Shown here piece after piece: positions 41,901 to 50,253 of a DNA stretch of 52,334 nucleotides. The position numbers and the translations under genes were made by a program. The stretch covers positions 1 through 52,334 of the forward strand of contig JAEOUG010000058.1 of assembly GCA_016839445.1 (NCBI GenBank). Reading direction: 5' to 3'. The stretch is from Candidatus Thorarchaeota archaeon. GTDB lineage: Archaea > Asgardarchaeota > Thorarchaeia > Thorarchaeales > Thorarchaeaceae. Under the pieces are notes generated by a model, which had not been told where the DNA came from, ran no database searches, and worked only from the letters and a program-made list of their open reading frames with translations. Numbering within the stretch: the stretch's first letter is position 1; the number at the start of each line of letters is the position of its first letter.

Positions 41901-42905
41901 CTACTCGATGAGCCTCACTGATGTCACTGTATCACTGTGGAGGCTCGTCGCTGGGGTCTTCATAACCCTCAGGACATCGTCTGCACGTTCATCAAGACCT
42001 GCATCCTTCAGTAGGCCTATGAGCTCGAATCCTGAAGTGATGATGACGCCCTTGACAGGGTTCCCCTTCTTCATTGAGTCAAGGAGCTCCTCTGCCGTCC
42101 ATAGCTTGCAGCTCAAGTTGAGGTCTTTGTGTTTCTCGAGGTGACTAATCCCCTTTCGAGCTATGCCCCGGTTCTCCCTCTGCTCGTTTGTGTACGCCTT
42201 CCGTTTGTACACCTTCTTGAGGCGTTCTACTCCTTCCTTCACAAGCTGCTTGGAGTGGATTTGACCCTCGTAAGCAGGGCGCACTGTCTTCGTCGTCGTC
42301 GTCACGAGCCAGGCAGTGCCCCACACGTTCTTGTACCGCATGGCCTTCAAGAGCTCTGACTCACTCAGGAGTGTCAGCGCACGGTATCCCTTGTATTCCA
42401 CCGATATTGTCCAATTCGGATCCTTGTGCTCGACGACAAGATCTGGCGTCAAGCCCTCGCCCGTTTGTGGCACGCTCGTTTCCACGTCCGGGAAGAGCTT
42501 CAGTATGAGGGCCAAGAATGCCTCATGGAACAAGTTGTGCCTGAGGTTTCTCGCTTCCTGGGGGTGACGTAGTCCAGCCTGCCTGTAGAGAACTGGCATT
42601 TCCACTGTCTGGCCTGTCCTCTGGCGTATCTCGCTCTTAGTTGTGAGCCGTCCTCTGGCGTGATTCCTGGTCACGAGCCTGATAGCTGCTTCAGTGCCTA
42701 TGAGCTCGTACACAATCCTGCCCAGGTCCTTGTTACTCAGGCTGCTGTCTTCCTGGATGCGCCTTTGGGCCTCGTCGTATGCCCAATCTATTACCTCTTG
42801 GGCGTCTGGGCCCAGAAGGTCGGTTATCGACTTCAGTTTCTCACCCAAGGTGTACTTCCTGATGTGCTTTCGTAGTTCTGTTCCTGTGTTTACTCGTCGG
42901 GACAA
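41901..42905 (-). CDS. PD-(D/E)XK nuclease-like protein
   Basis: 334 residues from TTG 42905. The likely catalytic core is at about 150-190: LTPDLVVEHKDPNWTISVEYKGY, with D in TPDLVV and E-x-K in VEYKG. The segment NLFHEAFLALILKLFPDVETSVPQ before it resembles the first helix and strand of restriction-type nucleases. A helical N-terminal half precedes this, and a charged region follows. Substrate and partners are unknown; no methylase is adjacent. Function could be restriction, repair or an archaeal housekeeping nuclease. Confidence 0.65.
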   Translation of the reverse strand: MSRRVNTGTELRKHIRKYTLGEKLKSITDLLGPDAQEVIDWAYDEAQRRIQEDSSLSNKDLGRIVYELIGTEAAIRLVTRNHARGRLTTKSEIRQRTGQTVEMPVLYRQAGLRHPQEARNLRHNLFHEAFLALILKLFPDVETSVPQTGEGLTPDLVVEHKDPNWTISVEYKGYRALTLLSESELLKAMRYKNVWGTAWLVTTTTKTVRPAYEGQIHSKQLVKEGVERLKKVYKRKAYTNEQRENRGIARKGISHLEKHKDLNLSCKLWTAEELLDSMKKGNPVKGVIITSGFELIGLLKDAGLDERADDVLRVMKTPATSLHSDTVTSVRLIE

Positions 42906-42933
42906 ATCTATCTCACTCTTTCTTGTCTGGGGA

Positions 42934-43614
42934 CTAGCCTGATCTTCGCACGATGTCCTTGATCAGGTTCACCTCTTGGCTGTCCTCGTCATAGCTTACG
43001 AGGTCTGCATTGGCGAGGTCGTGTACTGCTTTAAGTACTACCGCAGGTTGGATGCCAGTACTCGAGGCGATGTTGCTGCGAGGGATGGCGGACTTGACAT
43101 CATGCAGTGTGTAGAGTATCCGCGCATGGGGCTTGCCATAGAACACGGTCTCTATCAGAGTGATGTAGATGGCCAAGAGATCACTCACATCGACCTTCTC
43201 TTCAAGTGCCTCTTTCTCTGCAGAGGCCTCCCGATAGAGCTCCGAGACCCGGTTGAGCTGCGCGTTGATTTCATCCATCTCTCTGCGCAGTTCATCTCGC
43301 TCTCTTCGCAGTTCGTCAACGGCTGCATCCTTCGACGATTCGGCATCTGACAGCTGTGACTTGAGCTGGTCGAGTTCCTCGGTGGCTTCCTTGAGCTTGT
43401 TAGTGCTCTTGTCTGCCTTTGCCTTCGCCTTGTCGAGTTCGGCAGTCAGTTCCTTGACCTTCTCTTCTAGAGCCCACGCCTTTTCCTCAGCTTCCCTTCT
43501 TGTAGTCCTGATTTCTTCGCTCTCATTTGTCAGCTTCTCGAACTCGTCGAGAACATCAGTGAGCGAGCTTTTGATTTCATCAAGCTGGTTCAGCATCTTC
43601 TCCCTTTCGGTCAT
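42934..43614 (-). CDS. Coiled-coil protein with C-terminal winged helix
   Basis: 226 residues. Residues about 1-145 are one long coiled coil rich in E, K and L (for example VKELTAELDKAKAKADK and LRRERDELRREMDEINAQ). The C-terminal 80 residues form a winged-helix-like unit (KPHARILYTLHDVKSAIPRSNIASSTGIQPAVVLKAVHDLANADLVSY). The build repeats that of the 487-residue protein at 34905. It lies just downstream of the topoisomerase VI operon on the same strand (38 bases), so it may be co-expressed with it. Confidence 0.75.
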   Translation of the reverse strand: MTEREKMLNQLDEIKSSLTDVLDEFEKLTNESEEIRTTRREAEEKAWALEEKVKELTAELDKAKAKADKSTNKLKEATEELDQLKSQLSDAESSKDAAVDELRRERDELRREMDEINAQLNRVSELYREASAEKEALEEKVDVSDLLAIYITLIETVFYGKPHARILYTLHDVKSAIPRSNIASSTGIQPAVVLKAVHDLANADLVSYDEDSQEVNLIKDIVRRSG

Positions 43615-43651
43615 GAAGAAACTCCTCGCCTGTCCAGAAGAAAGACGTGCT

Positions 43652-44779
43652 TTATATGAGTTTCACATCGAACTGCGAAGACTTATCTCTCAGGTACCTC
43701 GAGTAGAGGTCCTTCAGCTCTTTGAGTGGAAGGCCATATGCCTTGAAGGATTCAAGCTCACCCTTCCTCTTGTTCTTCAACATGGCCTCATTCTGCTTCC
43801 GAAGTTCCTCATCTTCTCTAATCGCAGGAATGTTGCGGTTCTGCTGCGCGCATCGAATATCTGATTTCGTCATCTTCTCAAGTGAGTGTTCAACTCCCTG
43901 CAAGATGCCACGCTTGCTCCAGAAGTCACTTGGTGTTAGGCCCACAAGCTTCGCTTCTGGGGTGGCAAGGCCTTGGATGTTCGCAAGTTCGATGGAATTC
44001 GATTTGATTGTTGAGAAGATCCTCAATGACCATGGGGACATGTCTACGAGAACTAGAACGGGTAGGCCCGCATCAGCAAGCCTCCGTATCCAAGCCCTCA
44101 TGTTTCGACCCGGCTGACCGAACAGTGACCCAACACCAATTCGTATGTCTTCTGGAAGTCCGAGTTCAATCAGGTTTCGAGCCATCGCCTCCTTCTCGAC
44201 AAATACGGCGGCATCGATGTTGATCTCATGGATTTTCACATCGAAGGGTCTTGACGAAATGAACCAGCCATACTCCCCAGAACTCGTGCAGTTGATCTTC
44301 TTCCCTGATAGGTCAGAAAGCGTGATGTCACCGTAGAATGTTCCCTTGGGCGAGCTTACAACTCCTAGCTCCTCACGTGGGATGGATGCCGATTCACTCC
44401 TCAGTATACGCTCACATAGGTTGATCATGCGGTTGGTCTCGGTTTGGTCCGAAACTTGCAGCACTTCCTGTACATGTTTCACCTTGTGCATGTAGTAGAA
44501 GTCCCTAAGGCTCATTGACATGCCTGCCTGTAGGTGTTCTTTGAACTTGGTCAGGCCGTAGATGAGTCCTGCAATGGTCTTTGCGCTCTCCACCTTCCTT
44601 CCGTCAATGAACGATGCACTGCTATCGACTGAAGCGTACTTCCCCTCGTCAGTATATCTGACGTTCTTCTTGGAAGAACCATAGTAGCCAATCTCGGGGA
44701 ACATACCATCCTCAAGTGTTTCTGCCAGGGTTTCAAGCACATTGTCGATGAGTCCTACGACCTCGGGTGCATGGCTCAC
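43652..44779 (-). CDS. top6A: DNA topoisomerase VI subunit A (Spo11-like), with altered Toprim motif
   Basis: 375 residues from GTG 44779, overlapping the stop of subunit B. The catalytic tyrosine region is intact (SLRDFYYMHKV, R92, Y95, Y96). The Toprim domain has the acid E195 (AAVFVEKEAMA) and the segment GQPGRNMRAW, but the metal motif reads VLVDMSPWSLRIFSTIK. D246 is kept and the second acid of D-x-D is S248 (the family has DxDPxG). Subunit A cuts both DNA strands; the Toprim acids bind Mg. The C-terminal RxLxxKSxxFDVKLI region is present. Length is normal. Confidence 0.9.
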   Translation of the reverse strand: MSHAPEVVGLIDNVLETLAETLEDGMFPEIGYYGSSKKNVRYTDEGKYASVDSSASFIDGRKVESAKTIAGLIYGLTKFKEHLQAGMSMSLRDFYYMHKVKHVQEVLQVSDQTETNRMINLCERILRSESASIPREELGVVSSPKGTFYGDITLSDLSGKKINCTSSGEYGWFISSRPFDVKIHEINIDAAVFVEKEAMARNLIELGLPEDIRIGVGSLFGQPGRNMRAWIRRLADAGLPVLVLVDMSPWSLRIFSTIKSNSIELANIQGLATPEAKLVGLTPSDFWSKRGILQGVEHSLEKMTKSDIRCAQQNRNIPAIREDEELRKQNEAMLKNKRKGELESFKAYGLPLKELKDLYSRYLRDKSSQFDVKLI

Positions 44780-46317
44780 TGCTCGTCCCCTCCATTGAAG
44801 ATTGGCAGATCATCGAGCGAAACATTGCGTCCTATGGCTGAAGATAGAGTATCTGCCATGAACTCATAGTATGCGATCATCTTGCTCCGACGTCTCCTGT
44901 CTCGTGTAACGCGTTCTCTCCTCCTGAGCTTCTTCTTCAGTTCTCTTAGGCAGTCCTTGATGCCCAAATCCACTTCTCTTCGAACCGAGTCGACGTCAGC
45001 AATGTATTCCTTGCCCACGGTCTTGTAGGGGATCTTCGTTGAGCATATGTGAACTATGAACGCCAGTGGGTCCTCCTGGCGGAGTCCGTAGTGTTTCAGG
45101 TTGAGGGACTTCACAACCTTGTGTGACACATCCGAGCCCTCATCGTATAGCAGAGGGATTCGATTGGCAAACCGATAGAGCTTGGTGCCTTGCTCCAGTT
45201 TGCCTCCAAATGCTACACCTGTTTCAACAATAAACGGATGACCTTCATGCACGCTTGGAGACCTCTGCCTGAAGACTGCATAGTCAGGTTCAAGTCTTCT
45301 AACACCCGCTTCAAGAATCTCAACACCGGCCGGTGACAGGGACTTGGGTGATGGCGGGAGGAATCTCTCGTATGTGCTCATGGCATTCATCAGAGCGACG
45401 AGTGCTCCCTGCCCCACTTCAGAGGGTTCAGCCTCAGGGTCGAGTCCTGCATAGCTGAGGAATTCGGTCGCTATCGTTTCTCCTACTCTCTGGAACGAGT
45501 TTACGAGGAAGGACTTCAGTGATTTCGAACGTGAGCTGGATAGCATCCTTTTCAGCATCTCTGTGTCGATTCCTCGGGGATGGGGGGGCATCTCCTCCGG
45601 TCGTTCCAGTGCCATGTTCACCAGTCGGTCAAAGCGCACCAGCTCGTCATCCGGAGTTTCAAACATCAATGATGCATTTGGCAGAATGAGTGAAGTCTGT
45701 GTGAAGTAATCCATGATTCGCTTCTTGCTCCTGATCCAGTCTCCCTCCAGAGCAAACGAGACCATTGTCCCTGATTCTTCACGTGCCTTGGATATTGTGT
45801 TGCTTTCGACTATATCCGGGGCGTTGTTCTCAATATCCAATCGCATGAGGACTCTGTGGCCTACCTCTGACCCCCGTCGCCCAGTGACGACCTCGATCGG
45901 TTCTTGTGTAGTGACTTGACCGTAGAGGAGCGCCAGGCTACCACCCAGACCGAATGTCCCTCTACTCTGCCGCTGCGTGAACTTCGTGCCTGTTAGCATC
46001 TTCCCTATGAGGACAGGGATTGAGTCCTTCTCCATTCCGCTTCCATTGTCCTTGACAGTCAGCCTGTAGATCTGAGGCCCGGCAGAGAGAATCCCACTCT
46101 CTTCATCAGGCTCATTCTCAGCACTGAGCAGCACTGTCACCTCCGGAGGCACAAGCGCATCTTCACAGGCATCTAGGCTGTTTTCCACCATCTCTCGGAT
46201 GGATACGTACAATGAGCGAGCAGGATTATCGAATCCAGCGATTGTCCGATTCCTGTAGAACCATGCGGAAACAGAGAGCTCCACAATGTCCGACGTTTGT
46301 GTCTTTGGCGTCAGCAA
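44776..46317 (-). CDS. top6B: DNA topoisomerase VI subunit B
   Basis: 513 residues from TTG 46317. The GHKL ATPase motifs are intact: REMVENSLDACEDA, LTVKDNGSGM, and SRGTFGLGGSLALLYGQVTTQEP. The transducer domain follows, with LKHYGLRQEDPLAFIVHICSTKIPYKTVGKEYI. The short C-terminus (RRERVTRDRRRRSKMIAYYEF, then IGRNVSLDDLP) resembles the family. ATP binding closes the gate formed with subunit A to pass DNA and relax supercoils. The genes overlap by four bases. Confidence 0.93.
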   Translation of the reverse strand: MLTPKTQTSDIVELSVSAWFYRNRTIAGFDNPARSLYVSIREMVENSLDACEDALVPPEVTVLLSAENEPDEESGILSAGPQIYRLTVKDNGSGMEKDSIPVLIGKMLTGTKFTQRQSRGTFGLGGSLALLYGQVTTQEPIEVVTGRRGSEVGHRVLMRLDIENNAPDIVESNTISKAREESGTMVSFALEGDWIRSKKRIMDYFTQTSLILPNASLMFETPDDELVRFDRLVNMALERPEEMPPHPRGIDTEMLKRMLSSSRSKSLKSFLVNSFQRVGETIATEFLSYAGLDPEAEPSEVGQGALVALMNAMSTYERFLPPSPKSLSPAGVEILEAGVRRLEPDYAVFRQRSPSVHEGHPFIVETGVAFGGKLEQGTKLYRFANRIPLLYDEGSDVSHKVVKSLNLKHYGLRQEDPLAFIVHICSTKIPYKTVGKEYIADVDSVRREVDLGIKDCLRELKKKLRRRERVTRDRRRRSKMIAYYEFMADTLSSAIGRNVSLDDLPIFNGGDEQ

Positions 46318-46400
46318 TCAAATCGACCCCCGGGAGTTCATGGAGGTCTCTGTATTGTGCTGCTATGAAGCGTGGTATTATACGTGCAACATGAAACCGG

Positions 46401-47273
46401 TCACGGAATCAGAGGCATCACGAAGTATGCTACTATCAGCATGGAGATGAGGCCGATTAGCATGAGTAGCCATACTCTGTCGCTCCAAGCTCTGACCGTT
46501 GCACCATCGAAGGGCTGGAATGGGATCATGTTGAAGAGGCCAATGAACGCGTTGACCTCGATGCCATAGGTCAGAAGGAGCATTACCCCGCCCGGGACTA
46601 CCCCCCAAGAGACGGACAAGAGGAGCGCGGTCGAGAGCATGACAAGAGCCATGATGAAGTTCGAGAGGGGCCCTGCGAGGTTTGACTTTCCATCTTCTTC
46701 TATCGTTCTTCCCCCGCTTGTGTAGACTACTCCAGTCCCGAAGATTGGGATTGAGAACAGAATAGCCATTGCCGAGAGGAAGTATCCCGTCTGCAGCATC
46801 CTGAACTCCGACCACATTCCATAGCGTTGCGCTACGAACTTGTGCGCCAGCTCATGAACCATGAAAGTGCTCACGAAGATGGTGACTATTCCGAGTATGA
46901 TCCAAGCTTGGCCGGTCGGAATGAAGTACGCCAGGATGAGGTTGATAGCTCCAAAGATGCCGTTCGGTCTTCCAAGAAGTGCCAGGCCTACTAGAGCGAC
47001 CAGCATTGTGGCAATGGTGAGGTCTCTTATCTCTGTCCGAGAGAACCTCTTCCGTCGGCGCGCAGGCTCTCTACGCTTCCGTGGAATCGTCCTGGTCTGG
47101 TTGTTGTCTGTCGAAAGAGAGTCGCCTATCTTCCGCCGAGCGTCCTGCTTGACTCGATGCAGTTCTGCACATCCGTGGCTCTCTGGAAGCCTGTGCTCTG
47201 AACAGAATAGCCCATTACAGTAGGGACACTTGAAGCAGAGATCTTCCTTCCCACAGAGAGAGCACATTGTCAT
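46401..47273 (-). CDS. Site-2-type M50 zinc metalloprotease with AN1 zinc finger
   Basis: 290 residues. Residues 4-35 form an AN1-type finger (C4, C7, C13, C16, C19, C24, H27, H33, C35). A basic linker is followed by several membrane helices. The protease motif HELAHK has H140, E141 and H144; the third ligand motif NMIPFQPFDGATV is near residue 255. Site-2 proteases cut membrane-bound regulators inside the membrane. AN1 fingers often bind ubiquitin-like or protein-quality partners, so a link to the Hsp20-Cdc48 unit beside it is attractive but inferred. Confidence 0.9.
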   Translation of the reverse strand: MTMCSLCGKEDLCFKCPYCNGLFCSEHRLPESHGCAELHRVKQDARRKIGDSLSTDNNQTRTIPRKRREPARRRKRFSRTEIRDLTIATMLVALVGLALLGRPNGIFGAINLILAYFIPTGQAWIILGIVTIFVSTFMVHELAHKFVAQRYGMWSEFRMLQTGYFLSAMAILFSIPIFGTGVVYTSGGRTIEEDGKSNLAGPLSNFIMALVMLSTALLLSVSWGVVPGGVMLLLTYGIEVNAFIGLFNMIPFQPFDGATVRAWSDRVWLLMLIGLISMLIVAYFVMPLIP

Positions 47274-47384
47274 ACACTACACGCTCGAGATTCCATCCTT
47301 GCCCCCCAAATCTGTGGTTATATTGGTATTCTTTGTGGCCGCAGATTCAGGTCACACTCGCGCTCCTGCCGCTGCTTCACAAAT

Positions 47385-47393
47385 CTTAAATAC
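47385..47393 (+). promoter_or_regulatory. TATA box of the Hsp20-Cdc48 operon
   Basis: CTTAAATAC. Transcription would start near 47415, inside the inverted repeat that follows. Confidence 0.6.
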
Positions 47394-47403
47394 TAATGGA
47401 CCA

Positions 47404-47431
47404 GTTGGTATCTTAGGTAGAACATACCAAC
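47404..47431 (+). promoter_or_regulatory. Inverted repeat over the start of transcription, candidate heat-shock operator
   Basis: GTTGGTAT at 47404-47411 and ATACCAAC at 47424-47431 are perfect arms separated by 12 bases. They surround the expected start point, where a repressor would block RNA polymerase, as archaeal Phr-like heat-shock regulators do. Confidence 0.55.
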
Positions 47432-47450
47432 CGTACAGAAAGGAGCCCCA

Positions 47451-47933
47451 ATGGTGACTCATAGGGCGGCCAAGGCCGCCCGGGGCTTCACTGGAGGTAA
47501 TTCTGTAGACATGATTGATGATGACTTTGAGTCAGTGTTCCGTAGGATGGTCGAGCACTTCATGGGATCCATGGGGATACCAGATGGAAACGTGGAAGTG
47601 AGGACTTGGTCCAACAGATTCCCCAAAGCTGGCAACCCGACTGACACTGCCCCTCATGAGGTTGGCCCTGAAGTCGAGGAGATCGACCTAGGCGATGAAT
47701 ACATGATTCTAGTGGACACAAGAAGCGAGAGCCGGCCCTCCGTTGTCATTGAGGATGGTCAGGTACGGGTTGAACTAGACTCAGCCTTCGAACCACTGAG
47801 TGTTCCACTTGCGTTTGACGTTGACATTTCCAGTTCTTCTGCCTCCTTCCAGAACGGCATTCTAGAGGTTCTGTTGAGGAAGGCCGCAGACGACTATGAT
47901 GGCGAATCAGAAGGCGTTCTTCAGATAGAATAG
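47451..47933 (+). CDS. hsp20: Hsp20-like small heat-shock protein
   Basis: 160 residues from ATG 47451, with AAGGAG before it. The alpha-crystallin domain is at about 78-150: EEIDLGDEYMILVDTRSE, a middle strand pair, and the closing AFDVDISSSSASFQNGILEVLLRKA (the NGxLEV motif). The N-terminal arm includes a helix with FESVFRRMVEHFMGSM. Small heat-shock proteins hold unfolding proteins in the cytoplasm. It precedes cdc48 by 15 bases in the same operon, a known archaeal pairing. Confidence 0.85.
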   Translation: MVTHRAAKAARGFTGGNSVDMIDDDFESVFRRMVEHFMGSMGIPDGNVEVRTWSNRFPKAGNPTDTAPHEVGPEVEEIDLGDEYMILVDTRSESRPSVVIEDGQVRVELDSAFEPLSVPLAFDVDISSSSASFQNGILEVLLRKAADDYDGESEGVLQIE

Positions 47934-47948
47934 AAGGAAGAGAGTTAG

Positions 47949-50138
47949 ATGAGTGAAGAAGTAGTGCGAATGAAAGTAGCGGCTGCCATGCCGAAGGATC
48001 AAGGCCGCGGGATCGTGCGTCTCAACTCAGATGTAAGGCAGCATTTGGGTATAAGATCCGGCGATTTCGTGCTCCTCAAGGGAAGCAAGGAGACTGTGGC
48101 TGTGTGTTGGCCAAGCCTGAAGGAGGACGAAGTCCTTGACATGGTACGTATGGACGGGCTCATCCGGAACAATGCGGGAGCAAGACTCGGAGAAATGGTT
48201 GAGGTCTCCAAGGTCACAGTACCAGAGGCCGCAAGGATAACAATCGCTCCAAGTCAGCCCGTGCGCTTCCAGCAGGGATTCGAGAACTACATCAAGCAGC
48301 AGTTGCTGAACAAGCCTATCACTCGAGGTGACGTGATTCTCATTACATCGATCGGCCAAGGGCTGCAATTCATGGCTACTAGGGTCACTCCGTCAAAGCA
48401 TGTTCGCGTTACTGCCTCCACCCAGATCGAGGTTCTCACACAGCCAGCCAAGCCAGAGGAGATCACAGTTCCTGATGTGACCTACGAGGACATTGGAGGT
48501 CTCAACAAGGAGATTCAGAAGATCAGAGAGATGGTTGAACTGCCAATGAAATCTCCTGAGCTGTTCAAGCGTCTTGGAATATCGCCCCCGAAGGGCGTGC
48601 TCCTGATGGGTCCTCCGGGAACTGGAAAGACCCTCATAGCGAAGGCCGTTGCGAACGAGTCTGGAGCAAACTTCACGACAATCAATGGTCCTGAGATTAT
48701 GTCGAAGTTCTACGGTGAATCAGAGCAGAAGCTCCGTCAGACATTCGAGGATGCAGAGAAGAACGCTCCATCTATCATTTTCATTGATGAACTGGACAGC
48801 ATCGCTCCCAAGAGGGCAGAAGTGACGGGTGAAGTTGAACGTAGAGTTGTTGCTCAGCTCTTGGCACTGATGGACGGTCTTGCAGGTCGTGGTCAGGTCA
48901 TTGTCATAGGAGCCACGAATAGACCTGATGACATTGACGAGGCTCTCCGCCGGCCAGGCCGTTTCGATCGAGAGATCACTATCGGCGTACCTGACAAGCA
49001 GGGCCGACTGGAGATACTCCAGATTCACACAAGAGCCATGCCCCTCGAAGAGGGACTTGAACTGGAGCGGCTCGCTGCGGTGACCCATGGCTTCGTGGGT
49101 GCTGACCTTTCTGCACTGGCTCGGGAGGCTGCCATGCACGCCCTCAGAAGAGCGCTCCCACACGTGGATCCTGAAACAGGTGACATTCCTGCAGATGTTC
49201 TTCACGAGCTCTATGTGACTCAGGCAGACTTTGACCTGGCTCTCTCGGAGATATCGCCATCTGCTCTCAGAGAGGTTCTTGTTGAGAAGCCGAATGTGCG
49301 ATGGGATGACGTAGGAGGACTGGCCAAGGTCAAGATGCAGCTACGAGAGGCAGTTGAGGCTCCTCTGAAGCATCCGGACGTGTTCGAGGAGATGGGAATC
49401 AGAGCACCAAAAGGAGTTTTGCTCTTCGGGCCTCCGGGCACTGGGAAGACTCTCTTGGCCAAAGCTGTCGCAACCGAGAGTGAGGCGAACTTCATCTCGG
49501 TTAGAGGTCCAGAGATCTTCAACAAGTATGTTGGAGAGTCTGAGAAGGCAGTCCGGGAGATCTTCAAGAAGGCGAGACAGACTGCTCCATGCGTGCTCTT
49601 CTTCGACGAGATAGACGCCATAATGACGGCCCGTGGACAGAGGGACGACACAGGAGTGAGCCAGAGGATTGTGAATCAATTCCTGGCAGAGATGGACGGC
49701 ATGCAGGCACTGCAGGGTGTTCTGGTGATTGGCGCCACCAATCGTGCCGACATTGTTGATCCGGCAGTACTGAGGCCCGGTAGGTTTGATTCTGTTGTGT
49801 TCGTGCCACCTCCTGATGTTGAAGCTCGACACGAGATTCTCGCTGTACACACCAAGAACATGCCGCAAAGCAAAGACGTCGATCTGCAGAAGCTCGCAGA
49901 GTTGACAGAGGGCTATTCTGGCGCAGACATAGAAGGTCTGTGCCGAGAAGCTGCAATGGCAGCAGTTCGTGATGACTGGAAGGCAAAGCCTGTGTCAATG
50001 TCTCACTTCAAGGCGGCGATGGAAGAGATCCGACCTAGCATCTCAGAGCAGGATCTGAAGAGGTACCAAGGCCAGGCAGAGCAAGTGAAGCGGCGGCAAC
50101 CCGGCAAGGACAAGGATGTCCTTCCAGGTTACCTCTAG
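47949..50138 (+). CDS. cdc48: Cdc48/p97 AAA+ ATPase
   Basis: 729 residues, normal for archaeal Cdc48 (VCP/VAT). The N-domain is at about 1-185 (double-psi barrel, with [17 protein letters not shown]). D1 has Walker A GPPGTGKT near residue 221 and Walker [16 protein letters not shown]2 has Walker A near residue 494 and [14 protein letters not shown]. Arginine-finger regions ([10 protein letters not shown] and [10 protein letters not shown]) are present. It unfolds proteins for turnover. The C-terminus ends in PGYL, without a HbYX proteasome tail. It is co-transcribed with the Hsp20 gene. Confidence 0.97.
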   Translation: MSEEVVRMKVAAAMPKDQGRGIVRLNSDVRQHLGIRSGDFVLLKGSKETVAVCWPSLKEDEVLDMVRMDGLIRNNAGARLGEMVEVSKVTVPEAARITIAPSQPVRFQQGFENYIKQQLLNKPITRGDVILITSIGQGLQFMATRVTPSKHVRVTASTQIEVLTQPAKPEEITVPDVTYEDIGGLNKEIQKIREMVELPMKSPELFKRLGISPPKGVLLMGPPGTGKTLIAKAVANESGANFTTINGPEIMSKFYGESEQKLRQTFEDAEKNAPSIIFIDELDSIAPKRAEVTGEVERRVVAQLLALMDGLAGRGQVIVIGATNRPDDIDEALRRPGRFDREITIGVPDKQGRLEILQIHTRAMPLEEGLELERLAAVTHGFVGADLSALAREAAMHALRRALPHVDPETGDIPADVLHELYVTQADFDLALSEISPSALREVLVEKPNVRWDDVGGLAKVKMQLREAVEAPLKHPDVFEEMGIRAPKGVLLFGPPGTGKTLLAKAVATESEANFISVRGPEIFNKYVGESEKAVREIFKKARQTAPCVLFFDEIDAIMTARGQRDDTGVSQRIVNQFLAEMDGMQALQGVLVIGATNRADIVDPAVLRPGRFDSVVFVPPPDVEARHEILAVHTKNMPQSKDVDLQKLAELTEGYSGADIEGLCREAAMAAVRDDWKAKPVSMSHFKAAMEEIRPSISEQDLKRYQGQAEQVKRRQPGKDKDVLPGYL

Positions 50139-50202
50139 TCGGGCGATGTGTCACCATATCGCCCCTTCATTCACTATCTTGAGCAGCAATCATCGAATAG
50201 GG

Positions 50203-50210
50203 CTTTAAGG
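50203..50210 (+). promoter_or_regulatory. TATA box for the alpha-mannosidase gene
   Basis: CTTTAAGG lies 44-51 bases before ATG 50254; the start of transcription would be near 50230. Confidence 0.45.
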
Positions 50211-50217
50211 GGCAGAG

Positions 50218-50229
50218 CTGCACGTGCAG
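50218..50229. promoter_or_regulatory. 12-bp perfect palindrome near the mannosidase start site
   Basis: CTGCACGTGCAG lies between the TATA box and the expected start point, a place fitting a repressor-binding site. Confidence 0.4.
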
Positions 50230-50253
50230 ACACTGGTACCCCGAAGTGGTTGA

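Noticed and set aside
41901-42905. Restriction-modification system
   Set aside because: Only a nuclease-like protein is present; no methyltransferase, helicase or specificity gene lies beside it.
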